Origin: Pelagicoccus sp. SDUM812002
GTDB lineage: Bacteria; Verrucomicrobiota; Verrucomicrobiia; Opitutales; Opitutaceae
Assembly (NCBI RefSeq): GCF_031127835.1
Contig: NZ_JARXHX010000004.1
Span: forward strand, 248,001 to 312,000
Direction: 5' to 3'
DNA length: 64,000 nt
Positions within the stretch are counted from its first letter, which is position 1; each line of letters begins with the position of its first letter. Made by a program: the position numbers and the translations under genes. Positions 9,279-20,000 of this stretch are shown here, one piece after another. Below the pieces are notes generated by a model. That model was not told where the DNA came from. It saw only the letters and a list, made by a program, of their open reading frames with translations, and ran no database searches.

Positions 9279-9300
9279 GGACCCATCTTGTGATGGGTCC
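9279..9300 (+). terminator. Hairpin after the TPR gene
   Basis: A perfect 9-bp stem, GGACCCATC / GATGGGTCC, with a TTGT loop lies 33 bp after the TPR stop. The downstream side (CATATTAGTTTCG) is only moderately T-rich and the upstream side has A runs, so it may also work in the minus direction. Confidence 0.7.
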
Positions 9301-10326
9301 CATATTAGTTTCGTGTTACCGCTAGAACGAGACCTAGTCATTCGGGACCAGAAAGTGAAAATGTCCCAAGCTGGGCCAATATCCTTGAAGCTCTAGACTC
9401 ACACAAGGCTGCTGTTAGAGTGGATCCGAGATGACTTAGTTCTTCTATCCGATCGTGCTGCTACACTTTGAGTATGCATTTACCGTATCTGGAGATGCGG
9501 CATCTTACCGGCTGCTGAGGAGCAATTAGCAAAAGCAATAGCTTGGATGAGGATCGAAGTTTGGCTTCGATAGCAACTAGCCGTTCCGCAGCCGAAACCA
9601 GACGAAATGCGTGAAGCGAAATATTAACGAGACGGCGATTGTCGGACAATCGGTGTTCCTTTGCGTCTGACGCGAAGCATTTTTGCTGTGGTCCGTAGTA
9701 CTCTAGCTGTCGCATTCAAGCAGAGCGTCTGGGTTCTACAAAAGACGTGAGCAAGGCAGCCAATAATCGAGCGACTCCCAGAGTTGGGTATCGACGTTGA
9801 GGAGTTGTGTTGCGGAGCGTTAATTGAGGTCCTGATAATAGGGACCACGACAATTCCATGAGTCGGAGCCTAGAGTCAGAACCTAGAGTTGGCAGTTGTG
9901 TTGAAGACGGGTAGGTCTGATTTAATGGGGTCTATTTCAATATAGAGTCTCAATTTGCGATATAAATCTCAAATACGATAGGCAATTTCTCATGCCAGAG
10001 AAAGATGCTTAATTGTATAGAGAATATCGATGGAATTAGATTGATTCGGCTAACTTTGTCGGGCTTCGTACGCTTTAGTTTGGAGTGATCCGCCCCTTTG
10101 CTCCCTCACGGTAAAGCCAACTGCTTTTGTCACCGTTTTGCAATCCCCCCCTATCAATTACCTGCTTTTTAGATAAAAACCCTATAACGTTAAATCAAAC
10201 GAAGGCTAGTTTCTATAGCCGTTCTATATTTCTTTCGAATCTCCCTACCGGTTAGTCTCGTTAGAGTAGCGGATAGAGAGCATTCGACCCACAAGCCAAA
10301 CCAAGAAACGAAAAAACAAACCAAAT
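9301..10326. other. 1-kb intergenic region with no convincing gene
   Basis: Only short open frames occur here (up to 84 codons, minus strand 9461-9715 and 9624-9848). They lack ribosome-binding sites, ordered composition or any family motif I recognise. Base composition becomes AT-rich after about 9900. The last 180 bp must hold the promoter and leader of the TonB receptor gene; I see AT-rich tracts (for example TATAACGTTAAATC around 10184) but no clear -35/-10 pair. It could be the remains of a lost gene. No inverted repeats or insertion-sequence ends were found. Confidence 0.5.
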
Positions 10327-13300
10327 ATGAATAGACCCCAAAAACTCTCCGGTTACAAGCTGACCGGAGCAATGCTTCTGATGTGCGCTCTGTCTGCTTC
10401 GGGTGGATACGGGCAAGATCAGATTGACGAGGAGGACGAGGTTTTTGAACTCTCTCCCTTTGAAGTTACGGGCGATGAGGGAAATGGCTATCGAGCCACT
10501 TCAACCCTCGCCGGCACACGTATCCGCACCGACCTCAAAGACGTAGGCTCGGCGATTTCGGTCATAACGGACCAGTTTCTGCAAGACACGGGAGCGACCG
10601 ATAGCAGCACGCTGCTCCAATATACGACGAACACTGAAGTCGGCGGCACCGGCGGCAATTTTTCGGGTACGGGTGGGCGTAGCGATACGACCGAGCCGCG
10701 TCTCCGGCCGCACGAAAACACCCGTGTCCGCGGTTTGGCGCGCGCGGACAACTCCCGCGATTTCTTTATTACGGAAATCCCATGGGACAGTTATAATGTC
10801 GGACGAATCGATCTGCAACGCGGTCCGAACTCGATCCTTTTCGGTATCGGATCTCCGGCAGGTATGGTGAACGCTACGACCAATAGTGCCAATTTCGAGG
10901 ATGAAAACTCGGTGGAATTGCGCTTTGGCTCATTTGGAAGTTACCGCGGTTCGGTGGATGTGAACAAGGTCCTCATGGAGGAAGAGCTTGCGGTGCGTGT
11001 ATCCGCCTTGAACGATAAGACGTTCTATCGCCAGGATCCCGCTTTTTCGCACCAGCAGCGGGCGTACGCTGCTTTGCGTTACGACCCGAAGTGGCTTGCC
11101 AAAGGATCGGCTCGCACCTCTATCAAGGTAAACTACGAAAAAGGTGACATCGACGCGAATCGGCCTCGCATCACTCCGCCGCGCGATTCCATCACGCCTT
11201 GGTTCACGGATCCGAGCCTAGCAGGAAAGATTTATGATGCCCAAACCATCTCCGACAACACGCCGGAAGCAATCGCGGCCGACCCAACCGGCACGACGGG
11301 TGCCAATACTCGATATCTTCCCGATAATGTTACGCCTAACCCAAACTATTCCGCCTGGATTCAGAATGGCGCGGGCGGCGGTATCTTCGATCAGCCAGTC
11401 GCATGGTTTGAGAATGTGGGTAACTCGGAGCAGGTTGGCATTTTTGAGCCATCGCTCAGCACTACGGGCAAGCCCGCCTTGCCGCCGGGTGTCGGGATTC
11501 CGTGGACGGTCTACATGGGTATCACGAACTACCGTACTTGGGCCGAGCAGGGAGCTATTTCCTTGCCGGGCACAGCAGTTGGCGCAGTTAAAACGCCGAC
11601 CCTACAAGACCGAGAGATCTTCGATTTCTACAACCACTTGATCGACGGGCCGACCAAGCACGAGCTAACCGAGTTCGAAGCGATGAACGCTTCCTTGTCG
11701 CAGACTTTCTTCGACAACAAATTCGGCGTCGAAGCGGCATTCGATAAGCAATCCTACAACGACGAAGTGAGCCAGCTCCTCGGAAGCGATCCTATGCTGA
11801 CGGTGGAAATCATGGGAGTGCTGCCTGACGGCCGGGAAAATCCCAACGCCGGACGCGCTTACGTTGCCGGTCTTCCAAACGGAGGAAACCAAGGTCGCTG
11901 GTCCGAACGCGAGGCAATGCGCTTCACCGCATTTGGCGAAGTGGACTTCAGGGAGATTATGGATGATTCTAGTATCGGGAACGTGCTCGGCCGTCATGTC
12001 TTCACTGGACTGTACATGCATCAGCGTCGGGATCTGCAAACCCGCAACTGGTACAACTATGTGTTCAACGAGGACTACAAGTCGGGCATAAGTATGACGC
12101 TCGATAGCCGACGCGTGAACTCGATCCACTACCTCAGTCCGAACTTGTCCGGCAGCGCGCTGGGTAACGTCGACATCAGCCGGATTCAGGTGCCACAGGT
12201 TCCCACGACCGGCACTATCTATGACTTCAATACGAGCTTGAAGAGCGATGCTGTGGCGGATGGCGAAGGAAATTACACGGTCGACGATGTGGTTGGCTGG
12301 GAGCCTCACCGCATGCGCGTCCTAGATGGCTTCTCGGGCCGCGATCGCGACCAGCTATACAACAATGCCAATAAGACGCGTGACGATGTCGAGTCGACCG
12401 CGTTCGTGTGGCAGGGGTTCTTCCTCGATGGTATGGTGGTTCCGACGGTAGGCTTGCGTAAAGATGTCGCCGAAAACTTCAACGCAGGCGATGTCCCGCA
12501 AGATCCAGTCGACCAGTCCAGATACGTCTTTGACCCCGACTGGACAATCACATCTGGCGCGAACGACCCGCGTCTCGATCCGGTCACGCTAGTTGGGCCA
12601 AGCAATGAACGCTATTCGCGCTCGGAAGGCGACTCGACCAGTTGGAGCATCGTGGTGCACACGCCGAACTCCATCCGCGATCGCATGCCCTTCGGTTCCG
12701 ACATCAGTTTGTTCTACAACAACTCAGACAATTTCGAGGCTCTGACAGGACGCACAGATGTTTACGGAAACACGATCTCCAACCCCGCTGGCGAGACCAC
12801 GGATTATGGATTCCTAGTGAGCTTGCTCGAGGGAAAGGTCAATATGCGGGCAACGTGGTATGAAACCTCAGTGCAGAATGCCACGATCGAACCCGGAACA
12901 GGCAGCCTCCAAGCAGTGTATCGCATTGGCTTGAATGAAAACTGGGGTCGTGCCTTCGGAAATTGGGCGAAGCAAAAAGTTCCCGGAACCGGCTTCGACA
13001 ACAACTACGCTCTCCAGGATCCTGCCCTGCCAGAAAGCGCTACCAATCCGCGTATCGACCCCAACATCGGGGATCTTCGCTATCAGCCATCTCCAACGGA
13101 GACGATTGCCGAAGCGCTTGGGCGTCAGACCAACGCTATCGACACGCTGCTCTCAAATCCGCCGCCATCAAATCTCGCGGCTCACTGGACAATCCAGCTC
13201 GAGCAAGACTGGGCAGGCGGTTGGGGAACGCACATTGGCGCGAACCAACCCTCCTCGCTAGCAGTAACCGGCGACACGTTCTCTGAGGGCTTGGAGATGG

Positions 13301-13932
13301 AATTGACCGCAAACCCAAAGCCTAACTGGAACGTCTCGATCAATGCATCCAAGACGACTGCGTCGCGTAGCAATCTCGCAAAAGGCTTTGCGGATTGGGC
13401 TGAAGAGCGTGCGGAGTTCTTCAGCGGTCCCGGTGGACAGGTCCAGCTCTGGAATGGTAACTTTGGCCAGCAGACAGTGGGAGGTGTATGGCTTCAGGAG
13501 TTCTATTCCTCATACCTCCTATACAAGCAGCTCGAGGGGTCCGACGTCGCTGAGCTCCGCCCATGGCGGTTCAACGCAGTCACGAACTACTCCTTCAAGG
13601 ATGGCGGTTTGAAGGGCGTGAATATCGGCGGCGCCTACCGCTGGCAGGACAAGTCTGTGATAGGCTTTGGCTTGGCGGATGCTGGTACGGAAGACGAAGC
13701 TTGGGACGTAGACAAGAAGTACTATGGACCGGCGGAGGATGCCCTCGACTTGTGGATTGGCTACGAACGTACCCTGACTGACTCAATCGACTGGCGTATT
13801 CAGTTGAATGTCCGGAATGTCGTGGGTGATGATGATCTCATCCCAATCTCTACGCAGCCGGACGGCTCGATGGCCGTGGGCCGCATTCCAGAACCAACGA
13901 CTTGGTCAGTATCGAACACGTTTACCTTCTAG
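10327..13932 (+). CDS. TonB-dependent outer-membrane receptor
   Basis: 1201 residues. A signal peptide (1-29) is followed by an acidic segment and FELSPFEVTGDEGNGY, the mature start typical of Opitutae receptors, which serves as TonB-box region. The plug domain spans about 55-185 (SAISVITDQFLQDTG, RVRGLARADNSRDFF, IDLQRGPNSILFGIGSPAGMVN). The beta-barrel continues to the C-terminus, which ends in aromatic Phe (WSVSNTFTF), as needed for barrel assembly. It is about 400 residues longer than E. coli siderophore receptors, which suits import of larger ligands such as glycans. No SusD-like or ExbB/TonB gene is nearby, so the substrate stays unknown. A terminator follows. Confidence 0.96.
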   Translation: MNRPQKLSGYKLTGAMLLMCALSASGGYGQDQIDEEDEVFELSPFEVTGDEGNGYRATSTLAGTRIRTDLKDVGSAISVITDQFLQDTGATDSSTLLQYTTNTEVGGTGGNFSGTGGRSDTTEPRLRPHENTRVRGLARADNSRDFFITEIPWDSYNVGRIDLQRGPNSILFGIGSPAGMVNATTNSANFEDENSVELRFGSFGSYRGSVDVNKVLMEEELAVRVSALNDKTFYRQDPAFSHQQRAYAALRYDPKWLAKGSARTSIKVNYEKGDIDANRPRITPPRDSITPWFTDPSLAGKIYDAQTISDNTPEAIAADPTGTTGANTRYLPDNVTPNPNYSAWIQNGAGGGIFDQPVAWFENVGNSEQVGIFEPSLSTTGKPALPPGVGIPWTVYMGITNYRTWAEQGAISLPGTAVGAVKTPTLQDREIFDFYNHLIDGPTKHELTEFEAMNASLSQTFFDNKFGVEAAFDKQSYNDEVSQLLGSDPMLTVEIMGVLPDGRENPNAGRAYVAGLPNGGNQGRWSEREAMRFTAFGEVDFREIMDDSSIGNVLGRHVFTGLYMHQRRDLQTRNWYNYVFNEDYKSGISMTLDSRRVNSIHYLSPNLSGSALGNVDISRIQVPQVPTTGTIYDFNTSLKSDAVADGEGNYTVDDVVGWEPHRMRVLDGFSGRDRDQLYNNANKTRDDVESTAFVWQGFFLDGMVVPTVGLRKDVAENFNAGDVPQDPVDQSRYVFDPDWTITSGANDPRLDPVTLVGPSNERYSRSEGDSTSWSIVVHTPNSIRDRMPFGSDISLFYNNSDNFEALTGRTDVYGNTISNPAGETTDYGFLVSLLEGKVNMRATWYETSVQNATIEPGTGSLQAVYRIGLNENWGRAFGNWAKQKVPGTGFDNNYALQDPALPESATNPRIDPNIGDLRYQPSPTETIAEALGRQTNAIDTLLSNPPPSNLAAHWTIQLEQDWAGGWGTHIGANQPSSLAVTGDTFSEGLEMELTANPKPNWNVSINASKTTASRSNLAKGFADWAEERAEFFSGPGGQVQLWNGNFGQQTVGGVWLQEFYSSYLLYKQLEGSDVAELRPWRFNAVTNYSFKDGGLKGVNIGGAYRWQDKSVIGFGLADAGTEDEAWDVDKKYYGPAEDALDLWIGYERTLTDSIDWRIQLNVRNVVGDDDLIPISTQPDGSMAVGRIPEPTTWSVSNTFTF

Positions 13933-13978
13933 AAGTCAGAAGCGCAGGCGGAGTGATCCGCTAGTCTTGACAATTTCA

Positions 13979-14007
13979 GCGCCGGGCCTCCAGCCCGGTG
14001 CTTTTTT
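13979..14007 (+). terminator. Rho-independent terminator of the TonB receptor gene
   Basis: The stem GCGCCGGGC / GCCCGGTGC (one G-U pair) has loop CTCCA and is followed directly by six T. It lies 46 bp after the receptor stop, in the convergent gap with the TPR gene. Confidence 0.9.
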
Positions 14008-14104
14008 GCGGCAGCGCTTTGTCGACAACTCCAGAACGCTCAATGCCTCCGCAAGGCTTTGAGCCCGCTAATGCAGTCGTCGGCACCGTTTGAGAGAACC
14101 TGGC

Positions 14105-15547
14105 TCAGGGTAATCGGTCGAATCGCGCTCGATACTCTTCGATCACTTGCGCCAAGTCGCGAGGAGCTATTTGCGGTTGCTTGCGCGCTCGTTCGATCCA
14201 ACTCGCGGCGTCTGAAGCGTTACCATTGCTGATCGCGTAGCGCGCCAGAAGGATGACTGCGACAGGGTGGTTTGGATCCGTATTCACCACTTTGTGTAAT
14301 TCTTCGACACCTTCTTCGAGTCGCTCCTGCTTGAAGTAGACGACCGCGAGTTCCATCGACGCGGTCGAATCTTCCGGCAGGTTTTCTCGAGCGTAAACGA
14401 AGGCCCTGGCTGCCGCGTCGAATTGTCCAGCCGCTGCATGTCGACGGCCTCTCTCAAGATGCAGCACAGGAGCCTCGGGACACTTCGCCAATCCGGCATC
14501 GAGCGCGCGGTTCGCTGCGGGCATATCGCCGATTGCTTTGAGTACCCTGACGAGATAGCTCCAATTATCCGGCTCTTCAGGGGCTATTGCGGCGGCCCGT
14601 TCGAGATAGTTGCGCGCGGACTGCAACTTCCCGAGGTCCGACATGAGATTTCCCAGCAAGCGAATAGGAAGGTCGTCGTTCGGAGCGATCGTCACGGCAC
14701 GTTCGAGCAGTTGCCGGGCGCGAGCGTGGTTGTCGTTGGGATCTGCGGCTGAGGCTGCCACTGACAATCGATACGGATCGTAGCATTCTTCCATCAAGTC
14801 GTCGATCCACGGATCGGGCATCTCCCGCTGGAGTCCTGCCCCTTTAGCCAGAAGCTTGTATTCCTCTACCGCTGTCTTGTTGCCGAGTCGTTCCTCGATG
14901 CTGATCAACAATCCCCACGCGGGAGCGAATGTTGGTTGTCGCTGAACGAGTTGGAGCAGACGCTTTTTAGCTGCTTGCGTATTTCCAGCATTCAATTCGG
15001 TCCGGCTCAGTCCGATCGCCGCGTATCCATTATTTGGAACGAGCTCCAATGCTTCGCGATAGGCAGATGCCGCTTCTACCTCCTCGTTGCTCTTCAGTAG
15101 AGTATCTCCGAGTCTCACTCGCGCGGGCAAATAATCAGGGGCCAATTGAACCGTTTTTTTGAGTAATGGCAGTGCGGTTTTGAGATCGCCGTAGCCGCCT
15201 GCGATATGCCCTCGAAGATAGGTCCAGTGCGGGTTCTCTGGTTCGATCTCGATGAGTGTATCTTCGCAGGCGCTTGCCTGGGTTAGGAATCCGTTTGCGT
15301 GATACAAGCGGGCGAGTTCGGACAATCCTCCACGAGCGCTCCAGACACTTCGGCCGCGTGCTGCTGCCGCGTCTAGGCGACGTCCAAGTTCTGGCGCGAA
15401 CCCCTCCAAAACGGGACGCTCGGGCAGGTTCGCTACGACGGTAGCCCGCATCTCTGTTGCCCGCCAGACCCAAAAACCGCTGGCTAGCAGGGCTGCCGCA
15501 AACAGCGCTCCGGCGATAATTCGTAACTGCATTCTGCTCCGTATCAT
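14105..15547 (-). CDS. Membrane-anchored TPR-repeat protein
   Basis: 480 residues from the ATG at 15547. One N-terminal transmembrane helix (about 8-28, RIIAGALFAAALLASGFWVW) anchors a long TPR array facing the periplasm. At least eight repeats are recognisable, with typical ends such as LEIEP, LAPDY, LVPNN, TIAPNDD, AIAPEEPD and NTDPNHP. This start is preferred to one 16 codons upstream because it overlaps the stop of the VCBS lipoprotein gene as ATGA (15544-15547). The two genes therefore form a coupled pair and their products may work together in the envelope. A UnbV/VCBS protein is divergent upstream of the pair. Confidence 0.9.
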   Translation of the reverse strand: MIRSRMQLRIIAGALFAAALLASGFWVWRATEMRATVVANLPERPVLEGFAPELGRRLDAAAARGRSVWSARGGLSELARLYHANGFLTQASACEDTLIEIEPENPHWTYLRGHIAGGYGDLKTALPLLKKTVQLAPDYLPARVRLGDTLLKSNEEVEAASAYREALELVPNNGYAAIGLSRTELNAGNTQAAKKRLLQLVQRQPTFAPAWGLLISIEERLGNKTAVEEYKLLAKGAGLQREMPDPWIDDLMEECYDPYRLSVAASAADPNDNHARARQLLERAVTIAPNDDLPIRLLGNLMSDLGKLQSARNYLERAAAIAPEEPDNWSYLVRVLKAIGDMPAANRALDAGLAKCPEAPVLHLERGRRHAAAGQFDAAARAFVYARENLPEDSTASMELAVVYFKQERLEEGVEELHKVVNTDPNHPVAVILLARYAISNGNASDAASWIERARKQPQIAPRDLAQVIEEYRARFDRLP

Positions 15548-16881
15548 TGTGTTAGCTCTTCTCGCCAGGCTAAAAGCCGGCTCATGCGGTCCCATGGCGG
15601 GTAAGCGTGGAAACCTCCTGTAAACAAGGTCGGAGTGTCACCATCTTCTAAATACACCGCTACGCAGGTAAGCAGGTGAGTCGGTGTTCGAGCGAGTACG
15701 CGTGATGTGAAATTCATTTGGCCGTCGTTTTCGAAAAGCATCATAGAGGCTGAATGCGGACGATCCCACTCGTTGAACGCGCTGACAGCCACGACGTCGA
15801 TATCTCCGTCCTGATCCAGATCGACGCCGACCGGACTATGCGCTCCAGCGAAATCGCCGATCCGCTGGTAGGCGAAGAATCCGTTACCCCGGTTTTCTAA
15901 CCACTGTACTCCATGCCAGGGACGAGGCCCGGGGCGTGCATAGTCGAAGCCATCGCCATTGCTGTAGAGGATGTCGAGTCGCCCGTCTCGATTTAAATCG
16001 TAGAGAGCGATGCCGCTACTTCCGAAATCTTCGTTGGTGGAACCAAAGATAACCTTCTTCTCGAAGTTCCCGGCGCCATCTCCTTCGAACAGGTAAATCT
16101 CTTCCCACTGCTGGGAGACGAGCGCCGCAATGTCCAAGTGGCTGTCTCCGTTGAGATCTGCTACGCAAACATTGATCGTGCCCGCCGCGTGAAGGAGGGT
16201 ATGGCTCTCGAAGCGCCACTCGCCTCGGTTGCGCATCCAGCGGATTTCGCCTTGTTCGTAGCCGAACTGACCAACCGCCAGGTCGATGAGTCCATCCTTA
16301 TCGAAGTCCCCGGCGCGGACATCCGTCACCCGGGCGATTTGGTCGATGATGACATGTTTCGTAAAATGTGAGGCTCCAGCGTTTTCGAGAATGAGCACGG
16401 TTCCGATCTTGTCGTTATTGGGAAAAATCTGACCCATACTAGCGACCAGCAAATCTAGATCTCCGTCCTGGTCGATGTCCGAGGGTTCGACATGCACGGG
16501 TCCGGATATACCGGTCGCCAGCGTTGATTCGGTCCATCCCTGTTCCGACTGCCGCAGCCAACCAATCGAGTTTTCCTTTGCATCGCAAAAAAGGACTTCC
16601 GGTTGGCCGTCCTGATCGAGATCCGAGACGTTGAGGTGGGTGATCCATGGCCGGCCGCTTAGAGGTTGGCCAACCGGCGCAGCCTGCAGGAGGTTCACCG
16701 GATCGACACTCTCTGCCGCTTGGGAGGCTCCTGATGAATCGGGCGCCGGTGGTCGACACCCGCTGGCCAGCGCCAGCAATAGCGCGATCCCGAAACTCCA
16801 TGCCCAACGGAGTGCGCTAGGGGTAGGCTGCTGGTGAGCGTTGGGGGCTTTTCTAGAAGAATTCACAGGGTTTGAGACCAA
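15544..16881 (-). CDS. VCBS/FG-GAP repeat lipoprotein
   Basis: 445 residues. A long basic N-terminus leads to a hydrophobic stretch and lipobox LASGC (Cys42), so it should be lipid-anchored. The rest is a predicted beta-propeller of FG-GAP/VCBS repeats with calcium-type Asp loops: DLDQDGQPEV, DIDQDGDLDLL, DFDKDGLIDLA, DLNGDSHLDIA, DLNRDGRLDIL and DLDQDGDIDVV. No enzyme motif is seen. The stop overlaps the start of the TPR gene. The start is 155 bp from that of the large VCBS/UnbV gene on the other strand, so the three may be co-regulated. Confidence 0.92.
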   Translation of the reverse strand: MVSNPVNSSRKAPNAHQQPTPSALRWAWSFGIALLLALASGCRPPAPDSSGASQAAESVDPVNLLQAAPVGQPLSGRPWITHLNVSDLDQDGQPEVLFCDAKENSIGWLRQSEQGWTESTLATGISGPVHVEPSDIDQDGDLDLLVASMGQIFPNNDKIGTVLILENAGASHFTKHVIIDQIARVTDVRAGDFDKDGLIDLAVGQFGYEQGEIRWMRNRGEWRFESHTLLHAAGTINVCVADLNGDSHLDIAALVSQQWEEIYLFEGDGAGNFEKKVIFGSTNEDFGSSGIALYDLNRDGRLDILYSNGDGFDYARPGPRPWHGVQWLENRGNGFFAYQRIGDFAGAHSPVGVDLDQDGDIDVVAVSAFNEWDRPHSASMMLFENDGQMNFTSRVLARTPTHLLTCVAVYLEDGDTPTLFTGGFHAYPPWDRMSRLLAWREELTQ

Positions 16882-17036
16882 CTGAATACCCCTGTCTTGA
16901 AAAGGAAAGACTTATGCCTGTGGAAGCTCATTCTAAGGGCAGTGGTTCGTTCCGCGTCTCGTGCCGTTAGTTTCTTCCATTGCAACGCAATGCCATGCAA
17001 CCTTTTGATTTTGACCAACTAAACTTGTTACCACCT

Positions 17037-20000
17037 ATGTCTCGAAACGAACGTTTTGCCCTGTTGGCCCTCGCTCTTTTCTCCAGCTTCGTCTCGGTTG
17101 CTGATGCAGCAACCCCAGGTGTCGAGCAGTGCTCTTTGCCCGTACGCAAGCCAGACGGGGAGGGCACTTTGTTCGCTACGCTGCCGCCTGGGCAAACTGG
17201 GATCGATGTTCGCAACAGCTACGATGATCCTCGAATGTGGGACCAGCGCTACGAGGCGTTCGCTTTCGGCTCGATTGGCACAGGGGTTGCGATCGGGGAT
17301 TTTGATGCCGACGGGCGACCGGATATCTTTTTCGCGGGAAAGACTGAGGGAGGCCGACTCTACCGGAACCTCGGCGACTGGCGATTCGAGGATGTGACAG
17401 AAGCCGCTGGACTTTCCGAGGCTAAGGCCGAGTGGCAGCTAGGCGCGGCATTCGCGGATATCGACAATGATGGAGACCTCGATCTCTACGTTTGTCGCAC
17501 GTACGCAGCCAATTTGTTGTACGTCAATCAGGGCGATGGTATCTTTGTGGAAGCTGCTGAACCGGCGGGTTTAGGGATTGTAGATGCCAGTGTCATGGCA
17601 GCCTTCGGCGACTACGACCGTGATGGCTGGCTTGATGTCTACCTCCAAACAAATCTACTCGACATTAAAGTTGCCCCACACGGGCAAAGTGATCGTCTCT
17701 TTCGGAATCGCGGGGACGGAACGTTCGAGGAGGTGACAGATGCCGCCGGGATCATTGGAGCGAGCCAAGGCCATGCTTCCATATGGTGGGACCCGGATCA
17801 GGATGGCTGGCAGGATCTTTACGTCGGCAACGATTTCGCGACACCCGATCAACTCTATTTTAACCGTCGTGGATCCGGCTTTACGGACGTCGTCGATTTG
17901 GTGGCGCCTTACTTTCCGTACTTCGCGATGGGGATGGACGTGGGGGACGTGAACAACGATGGGAAGCTCGACCTGCTTGTGTCCGACATGTTGCCTGCCT
18001 CTCGGGAACAGTACGTTAGCGGCATGCTTAATATGCAGGCGAAAACCGCAGCTGACGTTCCATCCCATGCAGCAGCTCAGTATATGCGCAACGTGCTTTA
18101 TCTCAACACGGGTACCTCTCGCCTCCAAGAGGCTGCAATCCTAGCGGGAATCTCCGCCACTGACTGGACTTGGTCGGTTCGATTCGAGGATCTGGACGAA
18201 GACGGTCGTGTCGATTTGCACGTCACCAATGGCATGTTCCGCGACTTTATGGATGCAGACTTCTTAGCCCGCGTTAACAAGTTGAATGTCGCGAAACGTA
18301 AGCAACTGGTACGGACGGCTCCAGAATTGCGCGAAAAGAACCTGGCCTTTCGCAATGGCGGGGACCTGCAGTTTCAGAGTGTCGGCGCTCGCTGGGGATT
18401 GGATCACGCCGGCATCAGTTTCGGCACGAGCTTCGGCGACCTCGATGGCGATGGCGACTTGGATTTGGTTTTCTCCAATTACGATGGAGTGCCGACTGTG
18501 TGTCGTAATGATTCCTTCAATACGCACCGTGTGCTGGTTGAGCTTCGAGGAGTGGAATCCAATCGGTTCGGAATCGGGGCGCGTCTGCAAATCGAGACGG
18601 CCGCTGGCACGCAGGTGAGAACGATAAGCTCTGCCCGAGGATATCTTTCGACAAGCGAACCGGTTGCTCACTTCGGCCTCGGAACGGTTGATAAGATCGA
18701 CCGAATGACGATTTACTGGCCAAGCGGGCGGGTTCAAGTACTCGAGGCGCTCGTAGCAGACTGTCGCTACACGATCACCGAATCCTCTGTCGAACCGGGA
18801 GGGGCGGCACCACGGCCGTCCCCTCTGTTTCAGAACATCTCTGATCAAGCCGCAATGTCGGTTGTCATGCCCGAAAAGCCAGTGAACGAGTTTTCGAAGC
18901 AGCCGCTGCTTCCAGTACGTCAGCACACGCTTGGTCCAAGCCTCGCAGTTGGCGACTTGGATGGAAATGGGCTGGACGATGTGATTGTCGGTGGTGTCTC
19001 CGGCCAAGAACGCCGTTCGCTGTTGCAGTCGGGAATCAAGCACGTCGCTTCGACCAGCTCAGCTTTGAAGGTTGCCGCGGAGGCACCGGACGCCTCGCTG
19101 CTGATAGTTGAAGTAAACGGCGATGAACACATTGATCTGCTCATCGTGAAAGGCGGGGTCAACAGGCCCGCGTCTGATGGTGCCTACCAGCCGCGACTTT
19201 TGCTGGGGAGCGGAAACGGTTCGTTTACGGAAGTGCCGACGGGCGCGTTGCCGGATTTTTCTGAAAGCGCAGGACCGGCCGTTGCCGCAGACTTCGACCG
19301 AGACGGTCGGCTTGATGTCTTCATCGGCGGCAGAGTGGTGCCCGGCGACTACGGAGCGACGCCACGTAGCGCGATTTGGCGAAATATCGGTGGCCGTTTC
19401 GAGGACATTACGGACTCCATCGCTCCGGGACTCTCCGAAGTCGGCCGGGCGCAAGCGGCCTTGTGGAGCGACGTTAATCAGGACGGCTGGTTAGATTTGT
19501 TGATTGCGACGCATTGGGATGGTGTACGCTGTTGGCTGAACCAGGAAGGAAAGCGTTTTGCCGAATCCGGGGAGGAACTCGGTTTCGCCGCTGCAGGTTC
19601 CGGCTGGTGGAATTCAATCGCCGCTGCCGATTTCAACGCGGACGGAATCGTCGACTACGCGGTAGGTAACCAAGGGCTGAATACAAGATATCGAGCCACG
19701 CCCGAGGAGCCGGTGGTGCTTTTCTCCGGTGTCTTCGACCCGACGGGGCGTGCTCAGTTGATCGAGTGCGAAACGGTAGAGGGGTTCTTGATGCCGATTC
19801 GAGCGCGCGACTCGCTCCTCGCAGCCTTGCCGTCGTTGCGACAGCACGTGCCTAGCTATCAGGCTTACTCGCGAGCGACGGCGAAGGAGATTTTCGGCGC
19901 GGAGCTGCTCGCAGCTGCCCGCCGCCTAGAGGTAACGGAAATGCGCAGCGGCGTGTTCTTGAGTTCTGTTGAGGGAGAAGCGCACCGGTTCAATTTCAAA

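Noticed and set aside
9461-9848. Two overlapping minus-strand frames of 84 and 74 codons as small genes
   Set aside because: No ribosome-binding site, no signal or family motif, and odd composition; probably chance.
11665-12309. 214-codon minus-strand frame inside the TonB receptor gene
   Set aside because: Antisense to an intact beta-barrel gene and without own features.
18264-19043. 259-codon minus-strand frame inside the VCBS/UnbV gene
   Set aside because: Antisense shadow of a gene with clear repeats; no start signal or ordered composition.
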